From assembly GCF_900142205.1 (NCBI RefSeq), contig NZ_FRAA01000006.1, positions 186,001-250,000 on the forward strand: a DNA stretch of 64,000 nt, written 5' to 3'. The notes beneath the pieces are model-generated. The model had not been told where the DNA came from, searched no databases, and was given only the letters and a program-made list of their open reading frames with translations. Shown here one piece after another: positions 35,611 through 44,380 of this stretch (positions are counted from its first letter, which is position 1; the number at the start of each line of letters is the position of its first letter). This DNA is from Reichenbachiella agariperforans. GTDB taxonomy: Bacteria > Bacteroidota > Bacteroidia > Cytophagales > Cyclobacteriaceae. Position numbers and translations under genes: made by a program.

Positions 35611-35618
35611 CAAAGATA
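35611..35618 (-). promoter_or_regulatory. -7 promoter box of the beta-barrel gene
   Basis: TATCTTTG on the minus strand fits TAnnTTTG and ends 34 bases before the ATG at 35576. The -33 box is not evident. Confidence 0.4.
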
Positions 35619-35668
35619 GATGAATTTTGAAATTATAAGTTTTCAGCGGTGTTTATCTATGCCTAGTG

Positions 35669-36391
35669 TTACAATGAGTTGTTGAGTAGTGAAAGTTGCC
35701 CTGCCTTCTTGAAATATTTTGTTTTCATGGCCTTTTGATAATTGGCTAGGTGTTGCTCATGATGGATATCAGATCCGATGAAGTGTACTTGCCCTTGTTT
35801 GACAAGGTGCTCAGCTGTTTTTTTTGCTTCTTTGGAGTAATAACCAATGAAGGAGCTGGAATTGATTTGTAGTTTGACACCCATATCGATGATGGGTTGG
35901 ATCAGACTATAGTTTTCTTGGAGGTACTGATATCGCTCTGGGTGAGCTAGGATAGGGGTGAACCCCTTTGCTCGTAGTTTAAAAAACACCTCTTCTAATT
36001 GCAGAGGCTTGTTCATAAAAGCTGTTTCTACCAGTATGTATTGGTTGCCAAAGGTGAGTAATTCTGTGTCATCATCAATCGCTGCGATGAACCAATCGTC
36101 TATATAGTATTCTGCTCCTGCTATTACTTTAGCCTTAATATCGGCCTCTGTGAGCCGCTGATTTAACTCTTCTACCCCGGCTAAGATTGTCTCAGGCTTA
36201 TTGGGGTAGTAGTCGTTGATGATGTGTGGTGTCGTTATGATTTTGTTAACACCTAATGCATAAAGCCCTTGAATAATATTTAATGATTGCTCCCAAGATT
36301 TTACTCCATCATCGATCCCTGGGATGAGGTGTGAATGGAGATCTGTATGAATTGAGGGCTGTGGTTTTCGATGGTTAAACCAATTGATCAT
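35669..36391 (-). CDS. CpsB/YwqE-type PHP tyrosine-protein phosphatase
   Basis: A 240-aa PHP-fold phosphohydrolase. Metal-binding motifs are DLHSHLIPGIDDG near residue 20, TTPH about residue 55, LAHPERY about residue 145 and GSDIHH about residue 200. This set defines CpsB/YwqE phosphatases that remove phosphate from the C-terminal tyrosines of capsule-assembly kinases. Its start shares one base with the stop of the Wzc-like kinase gene, the expected partner. Confidence 0.9.
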   Translation of the reverse strand: MINWFNHRKPQPSIHTDLHSHLIPGIDDGVKSWEQSLNIIQGLYALGVNKIITTPHIINDYYPNKPETILAGVEELNQRLTEADIKAKVIAGAEYYIDDWFIAAIDDDTELLTFGNQYILVETAFMNKPLQLEEVFFKLRAKGFTPILAHPERYQYLQENYSLIQPIIDMGVKLQINSSSFIGYYSKEAKKTAEHLVKQGQVHFIGSDIHHEQHLANYQKAMKTKYFKKAGQLSLLNNSL

Positions 36392-38775
36392 TATGATTTT
36401 TTTCTAAAGAAGCTTCTTTTTTTAGATTTAACGGTTTCTTCATAGTAGCCTGATGTGCCACCTGAGCCGTATCCATAGCCATAGGTTCCTTTGTTACTAG
36501 CGGAGTTGAATATGACGGACATGTTATGAAATTTGTTGTTTCTAATCAGTCCGTGTACAGACTTAAGGTAGGATCGTTTAGAATAGTTGGCACGAACTAC
36601 ATAGAGCGGAAGGTCACTTTTCTTCATCACAAGTATACCATCGGTCACTAGTCCCACTGGTGGTGTGTCTAACATGATGATGTCAAACTTTTCTTTTAGT
36701 TCAGATATAAATTCATCGTACCGTTTGCCGAGCAATAGTTCTGAGGGGTTCGGAGGTGTCGGGCCAGCACTGATATAGTGCAGATCTTCTACTTCGGTCG
36801 TATTGAGACATTCATCAACCGTGTTTTTGCCGATGAGAATGGTACTAACACCTTTGCTCGTTTCTTGTTTTCCGAAAGCCAAGTGAACCTTAGGCTTACG
36901 CATATCTAGATCGATGACTACCACTTTGAGTCCTGAATAAGCAAATATGGCTGCTAGATTGACCGTGATAAAAGTTTTCCCTTCTCCACTAACTGTAGAA
37001 GTGATGGAGATGATTTTCCGGCCATTGCCAGAGGACATGAACTCCATGTTGGTACGGATAGATCGCAGTGCCTCACTCATAGATGACTTAGGGTTGTTAG
37101 ATACCACAAGTCTAGTCGTAGGGAGTTTTTCTGCCCTATACTTTGGCACTACGCCGAGTAGTGGAGCCATTAGGTGTTTCTCGAGCTCGCGCGAATTTGA
37201 AATTTTGTCATCACTGATGTAAGCAATCGCGCCAAATAGAAAACAAATCACTAAACTGATGATTGCGCCAGCACCATAGATGATTAATTTTTTTGGCTTT
37301 ATTGGTTCGTTGGGCATGGAGGCTGGAGAGAGAATAACAAAGTTGGTGACAGTACCTGCCTTAGCAATCTCTAGCTCTATCTTACTGTGGATGAGAGAGA
37401 AATAAAATTCTTCTTGTAAGGAATGAAGCCTGCGGTTTTTGTTGTAGGAGGTTCCCATAGAAGGGAGTTCTGCAAAGTTACTTTCAAGGAATTTGCGTTT
37501 TTCGGCCAGCTCTTTTTGCGTCGAGATTAGGTTGTCTAGGTAAGAGGTAAGTCTAAATTTTGCAGAATTTTGGCTGATTTCTAACCTTTGATTTAAACGT
37601 TGTATGACTTGTGTGTTCTCATTGTAACTTTCGAGTTTTAACATTCTTTCATTTTTCAGCTTGTTGTAGTCGACCAACAACTGCATGATTTCTTTGGGCA
37701 TGTCTACTGGGCTGATAGGGGTGCCCTCGTCTAGTTGCTCGGAGGCTAGTTCGATGGCAGTGATTTGATTTCGGATTTTGAAACGCTGCGAGTCGAGTTG
37801 ATTAAGTAACTGAATGGTATTGTTCAGGTCTCTGGACAAGTCTGTGGTTCGGTTTTGGATGGTGAACTTCTCAAAGTAGTCTTCATATTGTTCTAATTCG
37901 ACTTGTGTTTTTTTCATCTGTCTATCAAGGAAAGAGATTTTTTGCTCTACTGCTAGATTTTTGGCCGCCTTAGTGAAGTTCAGATATATCGTGTCTATTG
38001 CTTGGAGTAGACTTTTTGCTTTGTATTTGTTAGGGTCAGAGAGGGCTATTTTTATGGTGTTTGCGTTGAAGTTAATAGGCTCTACGACGATGTTTTTTTG
38101 AAAATAATTAATCAGAGCATCTTCACTATTGATGATGAAATAGAACTCTACAAGGTTCTTTTGTGATGCAAAATTGCTGGTCTTTTGGATGGTGAGTTCT
38201 CCAAGTCTGTGGGAGATCATTTCTCCAAACTTGTATTTGGGCCTCCCTTCTGTCTGATCATGATCTAGGCTGAGATAAAAATGGTTGTCCCCTACAAATT
38301 CTATGTAGATACGGCGGTCTAGTAGCTCTGAGCTCAGTTCATTGTACAATACCTGAAATGGAGAGTTGCCGTAACGCTCATCTGAGAGGTGGCTTCTTCC
38401 TGGGCGGAAATAAGACACATCCATGCCCACGGCATTAACTACTTGACTAGCAAATAATCTAGATTTCAGAATTTCTATTTCCCCAGAAAGTCCTTTGATG
38501 TCTTGATCCATTGGGTTTTGTATCCCCAATATGCCAGCCTCACTTTTGATGTCGAGTTTTAGAATAGACTCGGAGCTATAGATGGGCTTGGTATAGCGGA
38601 CATAGAGTACGGTACTGGCGTTGATGAGTAATAGAATGAGTAGCATCCAGATGACGTTTTTGACAAAAACCTGCTTGATTTTGTCAAAATCCAAATCATC
38701 AAGTGGTGAGCCACTACTATCAGCGTTCTGATTGTTGGTTTGGTTGAGGACGTTATGTTCTGGCGAAAAATTCAA
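36391..38775 (-). CDS. Wzc-like polysaccharide co-polymerase and tyrosine autokinase
   Basis: A 794-aa protein. A Wzz-like domain begins after the first membrane segment (about 38-60, WMLLILLLINASTVLYV) and a long periplasmic coiled coil follows. The second membrane segment lies at about 498-520 (IIYGAGAIISLVICFLFG). The cytoplasmic kinase has Walker A SGEGKTFITVNLA, Walker A' VVVIDLDMRKP and Walker B IMLDTPPVG, and ends in a Tyr/Gly-rich tail (YGYGYGSGGTSGYYEE), the autophosphorylation cluster. It controls chain length and export of exopolysaccharide. It lies directly between wza-like and cpsB-like genes. Confidence 0.93.
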   Translation of the reverse strand: MNFSPEHNVLNQTNNQNADSSGSPLDDLDFDKIKQVFVKNVIWMLLILLLINASTVLYVRYTKPIYSSESILKLDIKSEAGILGIQNPMDQDIKGLSGEIEILKSRLFASQVVNAVGMDVSYFRPGRSHLSDERYGNSPFQVLYNELSSELLDRRIYIEFVGDNHFYLSLDHDQTEGRPKYKFGEMISHRLGELTIQKTSNFASQKNLVEFYFIINSEDALINYFQKNIVVEPINFNANTIKIALSDPNKYKAKSLLQAIDTIYLNFTKAAKNLAVEQKISFLDRQMKKTQVELEQYEDYFEKFTIQNRTTDLSRDLNNTIQLLNQLDSQRFKIRNQITAIELASEQLDEGTPISPVDMPKEIMQLLVDYNKLKNERMLKLESYNENTQVIQRLNQRLEISQNSAKFRLTSYLDNLISTQKELAEKRKFLESNFAELPSMGTSYNKNRRLHSLQEEFYFSLIHSKIELEIAKAGTVTNFVILSPASMPNEPIKPKKLIIYGAGAIISLVICFLFGAIAYISDDKISNSRELEKHLMAPLLGVVPKYRAEKLPTTRLVVSNNPKSSMSEALRSIRTNMEFMSSGNGRKIISITSTVSGEGKTFITVNLAAIFAYSGLKVVVIDLDMRKPKVHLAFGKQETSKGVSTILIGKNTVDECLNTTEVEDLHYISAGPTPPNPSELLLGKRYDEFISELKEKFDIIMLDTPPVGLVTDGILVMKKSDLPLYVVRANYSKRSYLKSVHGLIRNNKFHNMSVIFNSASNKGTYGYGYGSGGTSGYYEETVKSKKRSFFRKKS

Positions 38776-39543
38776 TTATTTTAGGTTTTGAAGTACCAAT
38801 ACGAGTGCTAGGGTACTACTGAGCAAGCTTAGAACAGGTGCAATGTCTTTGGTAGCCTGTAGCCATGGTCTTCTCCATGGTTCGATATATATGACATCTC
38901 CAGGTTCCATGTTGATCATGGTGTCGGTCATTCCATGGATAGTGCTCAGGTTGATTTGGTACACTTCGGGCTTGTTGAGAGCACCTCTGATTATTTTAAT
39001 GTTTTGCGCTTTCGCCCCTAACTCTAGACCTCCTGCGAGTGCTAAAACCTCGAGTAAACTCATATTTTCATTGGTGAGAGGGATGAGTTGGCCACCTACA
39101 GCACCGAGAACGATGACTCTTTTATTGCTGTAGCTTAGCTTGACAAAAGCGTCTTTATAGTACTCGTCGAAACGTTCTTCTAGAAGTTTTTCCGCTTGGT
39201 TGAGGGTTAGGCTATCTAGGTGTATTTGTCCGACAATGGGTATCTTGACAGTGCCATCTTTTTGTACGAGATAGGAAAGCTCTTCACGCATGCGCTGGTT
39301 GTTGCCCGTCATGCCTTGTTGCAGTTCGTTGTTAGGATCAATGAGTCGCTCACCTTTGTTGGTGTATACATCTATCTCTAAGTAGTCGTTGGTTTGGATG
39401 ACGTAGTTGCGCTCAGCATGGAGTATGGCTGTTGATAGTTGAGCTTCGGAAAATTTCGAATCCAGCTTGAACATAATGTCTTGCTTGTATGCCTTGCAGG
39501 AGCATAAAAAGGCGAGTAAGATCAATGTTATGGTTTTGTTCAA
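38776..39543 (-). CDS. Wza-like polysaccharide export lipoprotein
   Basis: About 255 aa. The lipobox LLAFLCSC near residue 16 marks an outer-membrane lipoprotein if the TTG at 39543 is used (MNKTITLILL...); a longer form from TTG 39597 is possible but gives an unusual signal peptide. The Poly_export domain (YVIQTNDYLEIDVYTNKGE, GTVKIPIVGQIHLDSLTL) is followed by a SLBB-like unit (VIVLGAVGGQLIPLTNENMSLLEVLALAGGL; motif VLGAVGGQ). A C-terminal hydrophobic helix (LSLLSSTLALVLVLQ) ends it. Wza forms the outer-membrane channel for exopolysaccharide; the kinase gene starts at the next base after its stop. Confidence 0.88.
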   Translation of the reverse strand: MNKTITLILLAFLCSCKAYKQDIMFKLDSKFSEAQLSTAILHAERNYVIQTNDYLEIDVYTNKGERLIDPNNELQQGMTGNNQRMREELSYLVQKDGTVKIPIVGQIHLDSLTLNQAEKLLEERFDEYYKDAFVKLSYSNKRVIVLGAVGGQLIPLTNENMSLLEVLALAGGLELGAKAQNIKIIRGALNKPEVYQINLSTIHGMTDTMINMEPGDVIYIEPWRRPWLQATKDIAPVLSLLSSTLALVLVLQNLK

Positions 39544-39642
39544 GTACGTGTCAATTTTGTAGTGTGCAATTTTATTAAATGCCCTGAAGTACAGCAAATA
39601 AAAGGAGTAATATACCTGAGAATAGCTACTTCTTTTCTCTTC

Positions 39643-40749
39643 TTAGGAGAGAATCTTGTATGTCTCGGTTAGATAATGATTTATAATGATCGATTCATCA
39701 AATTTTTTCTCTACCAGTTTTCGGCCTGCTTTCCCCATTTCTACGAGTGTGTCATGGTCTAGGGTGAGCATTTTTTCTAGCTTTTTTTGTAGATCTGTAG
39801 TGTTTTTGACCATGCACAAATATCCGTTTTGTCCATCGATGATGACTTCTCTGCATCCAGGTACATCCGTCGTGACGATAGGCTTACTCATGGCGGAGGC
39901 TTCTAGTAGTGTCTTTGGGGTCCCTTCTCGGTATGAGGGGAGTACGACACAGCTGCAGGGCTCTATGGTCGCCTTGACTTGATCACTGGTGCCTAGGTAG
40001 CTTACAGATCCATCGTCTATGTAAGTCTGAAGAGTACTGGCACTGAGGCCTCTAGCATGACCTTCATCGAGTTGCCCCAGTAGCTGGAAGGTGACTTCAG
40101 GGTGTGTTTTTTTGAGTTCCCGAGCAGCATCTAGGTATTCAATGATTCCTTTGTCTAAGATTAGACGTGCAATCATGAGGAAGGTAAATGGGGTAGTAAC
40201 CAGCTCCTGTTCAGATTTGAATTCGGATAGATTAATACCCGACCCTGGTAGTAGTTTTGTTTTGAGTCTAGGTAGCTTAATTTGATCGGTAAAATCCTTT
40301 CTGTCGTCTTGATTTTGAAAGAAAACTAATTCGACTTTTTGGAAGGCTTGTCTATAGAGAAGCTTGGCTATACGAGGGGTGATTCCTTTGTTTAGAAATA
40401 CAGTACCTAAACCGCTAACATTGTTGATGACTGGGATGCTGAGTGATTTAGCAGCCATTGATCCATAGATGTTTGGTTTGACGGTGTACTGGTAGATGAT
40501 GTCAGGTTTTTCTTCTCGATAGATTGTCTTGAGTTGAGTGTATAGTTTTAGGTCTTTGATGGGGTTAGAACCCGTATTGTTCATGGTGACGTCTCGGTAG
40601 ATGCACCCCATGTCGATGAGTCGTTGGGAGAATTCATCTTTGGGTGCCACGGCAATGATTGTATGACCTTGTGCCAATAGTACTCTGATCAGTCCTGACC
40701 TAAAGTTGTATATATTCCAAGACGTATTGACGGTAATGGCAATTCTCAT
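39643..40749 (-). CDS. Glycosyltransferase family 4 (GT-B fold)
   Basis: A 368-aa protein. The N-terminal half has IYNFRSGLIRVLLAQGH and PDIIYQYTVKPNIYG, typical of WcaA/GT4 N-terminal domains. The C-terminal half has MIARLILDKGIIEYLDAA, LPSYREGTPKTLLEASA and GYLCMVKNTTDLQKKLEKML, with the E-x7-E-like nucleotide-sugar motif EGTPKTLLE. It probably adds a sugar during synthesis of the polymer exported by the next genes. ATG 40749 is preferred over TTG 40764. First gene of the minus-strand operon and divergent from hflX. Confidence 0.88.
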   Translation of the reverse strand: MRIAITVNTSWNIYNFRSGLIRVLLAQGHTIIAVAPKDEFSQRLIDMGCIYRDVTMNNTGSNPIKDLKLYTQLKTIYREEKPDIIYQYTVKPNIYGSMAAKSLSIPVINNVSGLGTVFLNKGITPRIAKLLYRQAFQKVELVFFQNQDDRKDFTDQIKLPRLKTKLLPGSGINLSEFKSEQELVTTPFTFLMIARLILDKGIIEYLDAARELKKTHPEVTFQLLGQLDEGHARGLSASTLQTYIDDGSVSYLGTSDQVKATIEPCSCVVLPSYREGTPKTLLEASAMSKPIVTTDVPGCREVIIDGQNGYLCMVKNTTDLQKKLEKMLTLDHDTLVEMGKAGRKLVEKKFDESIIINHYLTETYKILS

Positions 40750-40826
40750 GAATGGATTCTTCAAGGATTTGATGTAAAACTATACTAAATCCAGATAATT
40801 GATGAATTTTGTAAAAAAATCAAAGA

Positions 40827-41996
40827 ATGGGAGATTATTATCTAACAGAGAAGGAGACAGAACGAGCGGTGTTAGTGGCATTGTCACCACAGAAACAATC
40901 TGAGGAGAAAACACAAGAGTATTTAGACGAGCTGGAATTCCTAGCAAGTACGCTGGGTATAGAGACTTCTAAGACCTTCGTGCAAAAGTTAGATAAGCCA
41001 GACATTCGGAGTTTTGTAGGGAAAGGTAAGTTGGAGGAGATTCATACCTATGTGGTAGATCGTGAGATTAATATTGTGATCTTCGATGATGACTTGACGC
41101 CATCGCAGTTGCGTAATTTGGAGCGTGATCTTGAGGTTAAGATTTATGATCGTAGTTTGTTGATTCTTGATATTTTTCTCAAAAGAGCAAAAACGGCTCA
41201 GGCAAAGACTCAAGTGGAACTAGCGAGATATCAATACCTGATGCCTCGATTGACTAGAATGTGGACGCACCTAGAGCGTCAGCGTGGAGGGACTGGTACC
41301 AGAGGTGGAGCAGGTGAAAAGGAGATAGAGACGGACAGAAGGATGATTCGGGATCAAATTGCCGTTTTGAAAAAGAAGCTGGAGAAAATAGATAAGCAAG
41401 GAGAGACTAGGAGAAAATCTAGAGAGGGTGTAGTACGCGTAGCATTGGTGGGGTATACCAACGTGGGTAAGTCTACTATTATGAAGATGCTCTGCAAGGA
41501 AGAAGAAATATACGCCAAGGATGAGCTTTTTGCGACGGTAGATTCTACGGTCAGAAAAGTAGTGATCAATACCGTGCCTTTCTTGTTGTCAGATACGGTT
41601 GGGTTCATTAGAAAACTACCTCATAACCTGATAGAATCGTTTAAGTCTACCTTGGAGGAAGTGAGAGAAGCAGATATTCTCCTACACGTAGTTGATATTT
41701 CTCATCCATCATTCGAAGAACAAATGACGGTGGTGAATGATACCTTGACTGAGCTAGGTGCTGGGGATAAAGAGATGATCGTGGTTTATAACAAGATAGA
41801 TCAACTTGGATCTCCTGAAGAAGGAGGCTTTGATTTTTCGTCTGGTATAGACACGACCTCTACGAGTAAAACCAATATATTTATATCGGCAGTGAAAAAA
41901 CAGAATGTAGCGGAGTTTAGAAGGATGCTCTTTGAGAAAGTCAAAAAGCACCACTTACAGATATATCCTAATTACTTAGCACCAGACTACTATTAG
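40827..41996 (+). CDS. hflX: GTPase HflX
   Basis: A 389-aa protein. The N-terminal HflX domain shows FVGKGKLEEI and the Gly-rich GGTGTRGGAGEKEIETDRR linker (motif RGGTGTRGGAGE). The G domain has G1 GYTNVGKST, G3 DTVGFI and G4 NKID. HflX binds and splits stalled or hibernating ribosomes, for example after heat stress. It is a single gene divergent from the exopolysaccharide operon; its stop overlaps the convergent FISUMP gene (TTAG). Confidence 0.95.
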   Translation: MGDYYLTEKETERAVLVALSPQKQSEEKTQEYLDELEFLASTLGIETSKTFVQKLDKPDIRSFVGKGKLEEIHTYVVDREINIVIFDDDLTPSQLRNLERDLEVKIYDRSLLILDIFLKRAKTAQAKTQVELARYQYLMPRLTRMWTHLERQRGGTGTRGGAGEKEIETDRRMIRDQIAVLKKKLEKIDKQGETRRKSREGVVRVALVGYTNVGKSTIMKMLCKEEEIYAKDELFATVDSTVRKVVINTVPFLLSDTVGFIRKLPHNLIESFKSTLEEVREADILLHVVDISHPSFEEQMTVVNDTLTELGAGDKEMIVVYNKIDQLGSPEEGGFDFSSGIDTTSTSKTNIFISAVKKQNVAEFRRMLFEKVKKHHLQIYPNYLAPDYY

Positions 41997-42574
41997 TAGT
42001 CCTTTACGCATCTACAGCTGTTCATATTACGCGCACTGATTACATCGTGTGATACTTCGTCATAGTCAGCATAAAGCGATATCAAACCTGCAGTCCTTTT
42101 ATCACCGAGTTCTGCATCCCAGAGATGGGCAGTTTTGCTGATGTCACTAAACTGACCCTCTACGTTTGAGAAGCCCCCCATAATGATGCCTAGATTGCTG
42201 GAACCACCCTCTTTGAGGTGCTTTCCTGCAGTCTTGTATCCGCCATAGGCGATCATGAGTTCTTGCCATTCGAGCTGAGTAGAGAGATGCCAGTTTTCTG
42301 GACATGCAGATTTAGCATCTACCCAGTTGTACAAACGACCGAACTTGCCACAGTAGGCGGGGTAGTTCTTGTAACAGACCGAATTTTCCATTTCAAAATT
42401 CAGGTTTTCGGCCATCCATTCTCTTTCGATAAAAATCCCACCTTCTAGTTCGATTTGTAGTTTCACAGTCTTATACACTTTTCCGTCACGAGCATCGGTC
42501 ATCGTACTCATCTCTTGGCCGTAGGAGCTTAGTGTGGTTGTGAAAATTATCAGCAACAGTAATAATTTTTTCAT
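41993..42574 (-). CDS. Secreted FISUMP-domain protein
   Basis: A 193-aa protein with a signal peptide (KLLLLLIIFTTTLSSYG). The body has the FISUMP (Fibrobacter succinogenes major paralogous domain) signature: VYKTVKL, REWMAENLNFE, GRLYNW-x-DAKSACPENWHLST, and the terminal SARNMNSCRCVKDY. These small Cys-containing domains are secreted or surface proteins of unknown function. No T9SS tail is present. The gene is convergent with hflX. Confidence 0.85.
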   Translation of the reverse strand: MKKLLLLLIIFTTTLSSYGQEMSTMTDARDGKVYKTVKLQIELEGGIFIEREWMAENLNFEMENSVCYKNYPAYCGKFGRLYNWVDAKSACPENWHLSTQLEWQELMIAYGGYKTAGKHLKEGGSSNLGIIMGGFSNVEGQFSDISKTAHLWDAELGDKRTAGLISLYADYDEVSHDVISARNMNSCRCVKDY

Positions 42575-42716
42575 AGGATTTAATTGAGTTCTCTTATTTA
42601 GGTATAATTCCAGTTCTTAATAATTTGAATTATGCTAAGTATAGTTTTACGTAGCACGCCCAAAAATATAAAATTTTCTAGCAATCTGTGGTGATTTTGT
42701 GCTTTCTTGGGTTCTA

Positions 42717-42755
42717 GCTTAAATTTAAGCGATAAAATAGCACATTTCGAAGTGT
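42717..42755. promoter_or_regulatory. Two adjacent palindromes in the FISUMP/unknown divergent region
   Basis: GCTTAAATTTAAGC at 42717-42730 is a perfect 14-base palindrome. ACATTTCGAAGTGT at 42742-42755 is palindromic apart from one pair, centred on TTCGAA. Centres are 25 bases apart, in an A+T-rich 256-base spacer between divergent genes. A regulator site is possible but no regulator gene is next to it. Confidence 0.35.
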
Positions 42756-42830
42756 ATTTTCACCTTAAGCTATGCTAAATTGCATGGATCGATGAACTAC
42801 ACACCATTGACGACCAAAAAAACATAGCTG

Positions 42831-43499
42831 ATGACAGACGAAAGTTCAAGCTCTCATAACCCTATAATTACCTTGGTTGTAATTACACTGTCCATCGTTG
42901 CGCTTCACCTTTCGGTAATTAATACGCATACGGAAGAAAAGGTGACCCACCAACGTGTCATTATAGACGAGGAGGGGAATGTGCAGCCTATAGAAAATTA
43001 CAGTTTATTCATAGACAGCGGAAAGACAATTAACCAGCCTCACAAGGTTAAAATACTCAAGACCAAACCTGAGGCAAAGCTCAAACCTGTGAAGGATCTG
43101 AATACAGATTCTTTGTTTTATGCAGAACTGATGCGACAATCTCCAGAGTACGGCTCTCCCGTCAAAAAGACAATCATTCGGTACTATGTTAAAGATAAAG
43201 ACGCAGACAAGGTGTATGGATTGGAAAAGTATGGGTTTTATATCCATGAGAGGCCTTCTCCTTTGCGAGCGAGCGATCAATCCAACGCCATGTACGTGGG
43301 AGACTCTGTGAGTAATGCCGATGTGTTACTCGTCGGTTACACTCTGATTCGTGCGGGTTTGGAGATTAAGACCATTTCTTTTTCGAGAGCGCACGCTGGA
43401 TGGAAGTCGAATTCAATAGAAATAGGTACAGATACTACCGCTACGGATTTGCCTCCACTGACCTTGAGCGACCTCAAGCAGGACTGGGGCAATATGTAG
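42831..43499 (+). CDS. Uncharacterised membrane-anchored protein
   Basis: A 222-aa protein not assigned to a named family. One N-terminal membrane anchor (IITLVVITLSIVALHLSV, about residues 12-30) precedes an external domain. Conserved-looking parts are IRYYVKDKDADKVYGLEKYGFYIHERP (motif KYGFYIHERP) around residue 125 and DVLLVGYTLIRAGLEIKTI around residue 165, ending WKSNSIEIG. The core looks like a small alpha/beta domain. The UbiA gene starts 7 bases after its stop, suggesting co-transcription. Confidence 0.65.
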   Translation: MTDESSSSHNPIITLVVITLSIVALHLSVINTHTEEKVTHQRVIIDEEGNVQPIENYSLFIDSGKTINQPHKVKILKTKPEAKLKPVKDLNTDSLFYAELMRQSPEYGSPVKKTIIRYYVKDKDADKVYGLEKYGFYIHERPSPLRASDQSNAMYVGDSVSNADVLLVGYTLIRAGLEIKTISFSRAHAGWKSNSIEIGTDTTATDLPPLTLSDLKQDWGNM

Positions 43500-43506
43500 G
43501 ATATAT

Positions 43507-44379
43507 ATGCCAATCAAATCTCATTTTAGATTACTAATCGATGCGCTCAAACTGAGCCGTGTCAATAATCTTTTCATCATCGGATGCACGCAGTACGCTG
43601 GAGCGGTGTTTGTGCTCGGGCGCAATCAAAATCCATTCGACCTATTGATGGATGCTCGATTGCTCGGATTGGTAGTAGCGACTATGATTGTAGCGGCCAG
43701 CGGATACTTTATCAATGACTACTACGATATTAAAATAGACCTCATCAATAAGCCCAACAAAGTGATCGTTGGGAAAAACATCAAACGAAGACCTGTGATG
43801 CTGGCTCACCTTGGTATGAATACCGCTGGTATATTACTAGGTGTATGGGTGTCGGTATGGGTGGGGTTGGTTAATTTGGTCTGTGCGGTATTGCTATGGT
43901 GGTATTCGAATCAGTTGAAAAGACTACCTTTTGTGGGGAATTTTGTCGTGGCACTGATGACCGCAGCGACATTGCTGGTATTAGGCGTGTTTTACCAGCG
44001 GTTTGATTTGTTGCTTTTTGTGTATGCCTTTTTTGCCTTTGGGATTACATTGATTCGTGAGGTGATCAAGGATATAGAAGATATGGAGGGAGACGAACGA
44101 TTCGGTGGTGCAACATTACCTATAGTCATAGGTATGAGGAAAACAAAATATGTGTTATATGTACTCATGGTGGCTTTCTTTTTTGCGCTGTGTTACTTTT
44201 TGTATCGTTTGGCCAGTTTGGAAATGACCATTTATTTTTCAATCATGGGGTTGTTTTATGTTCACTTTATTGGACTACTGGTACGCGCGGATACAAAAAT
44301 TGCCTTCACGCGTTTGAGTAATTATTGTAAGTGGCTTATTGTTGCAGGCATATTCAGCATGGCTATTCTTTATATATAA
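43507..44379 (+). CDS. UbiA-family prenyltransferase
   Basis: A 290-aa integral membrane protein with about eight helices. The two Asp-rich motifs of UbiA enzymes are present: NDYYDIKIDLINKP (about residue 75) and DIEDMEGDERFG (about residue 190), which bind Mg2+-prenyl-diphosphate. The sequence after motif 1 (NKPNKVIVG) resembles geranylgeranylglycerol-phosphate synthase-like members of Bacteroidota. The acceptor cannot be read from sequence. A one-base gap separates its stop from the purN ATG. Confidence 0.88.
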   Translation: MPIKSHFRLLIDALKLSRVNNLFIIGCTQYAGAVFVLGRNQNPFDLLMDARLLGLVVATMIVAASGYFINDYYDIKIDLINKPNKVIVGKNIKRRPVMLAHLGMNTAGILLGVWVSVWVGLVNLVCAVLLWWYSNQLKRLPFVGNFVVALMTAATLLVLGVFYQRFDLLLFVYAFFAFGITLIREVIKDIEDMEGDERFGGATLPIVIGMRKTKYVLYVLMVAFFFALCYFLYRLASLEMTIYFSIMGLFYVHFIGLLVRADTKIAFTRLSNYCKWLIVAGIFSMAILYI

Positions 44380-44380
44380 T

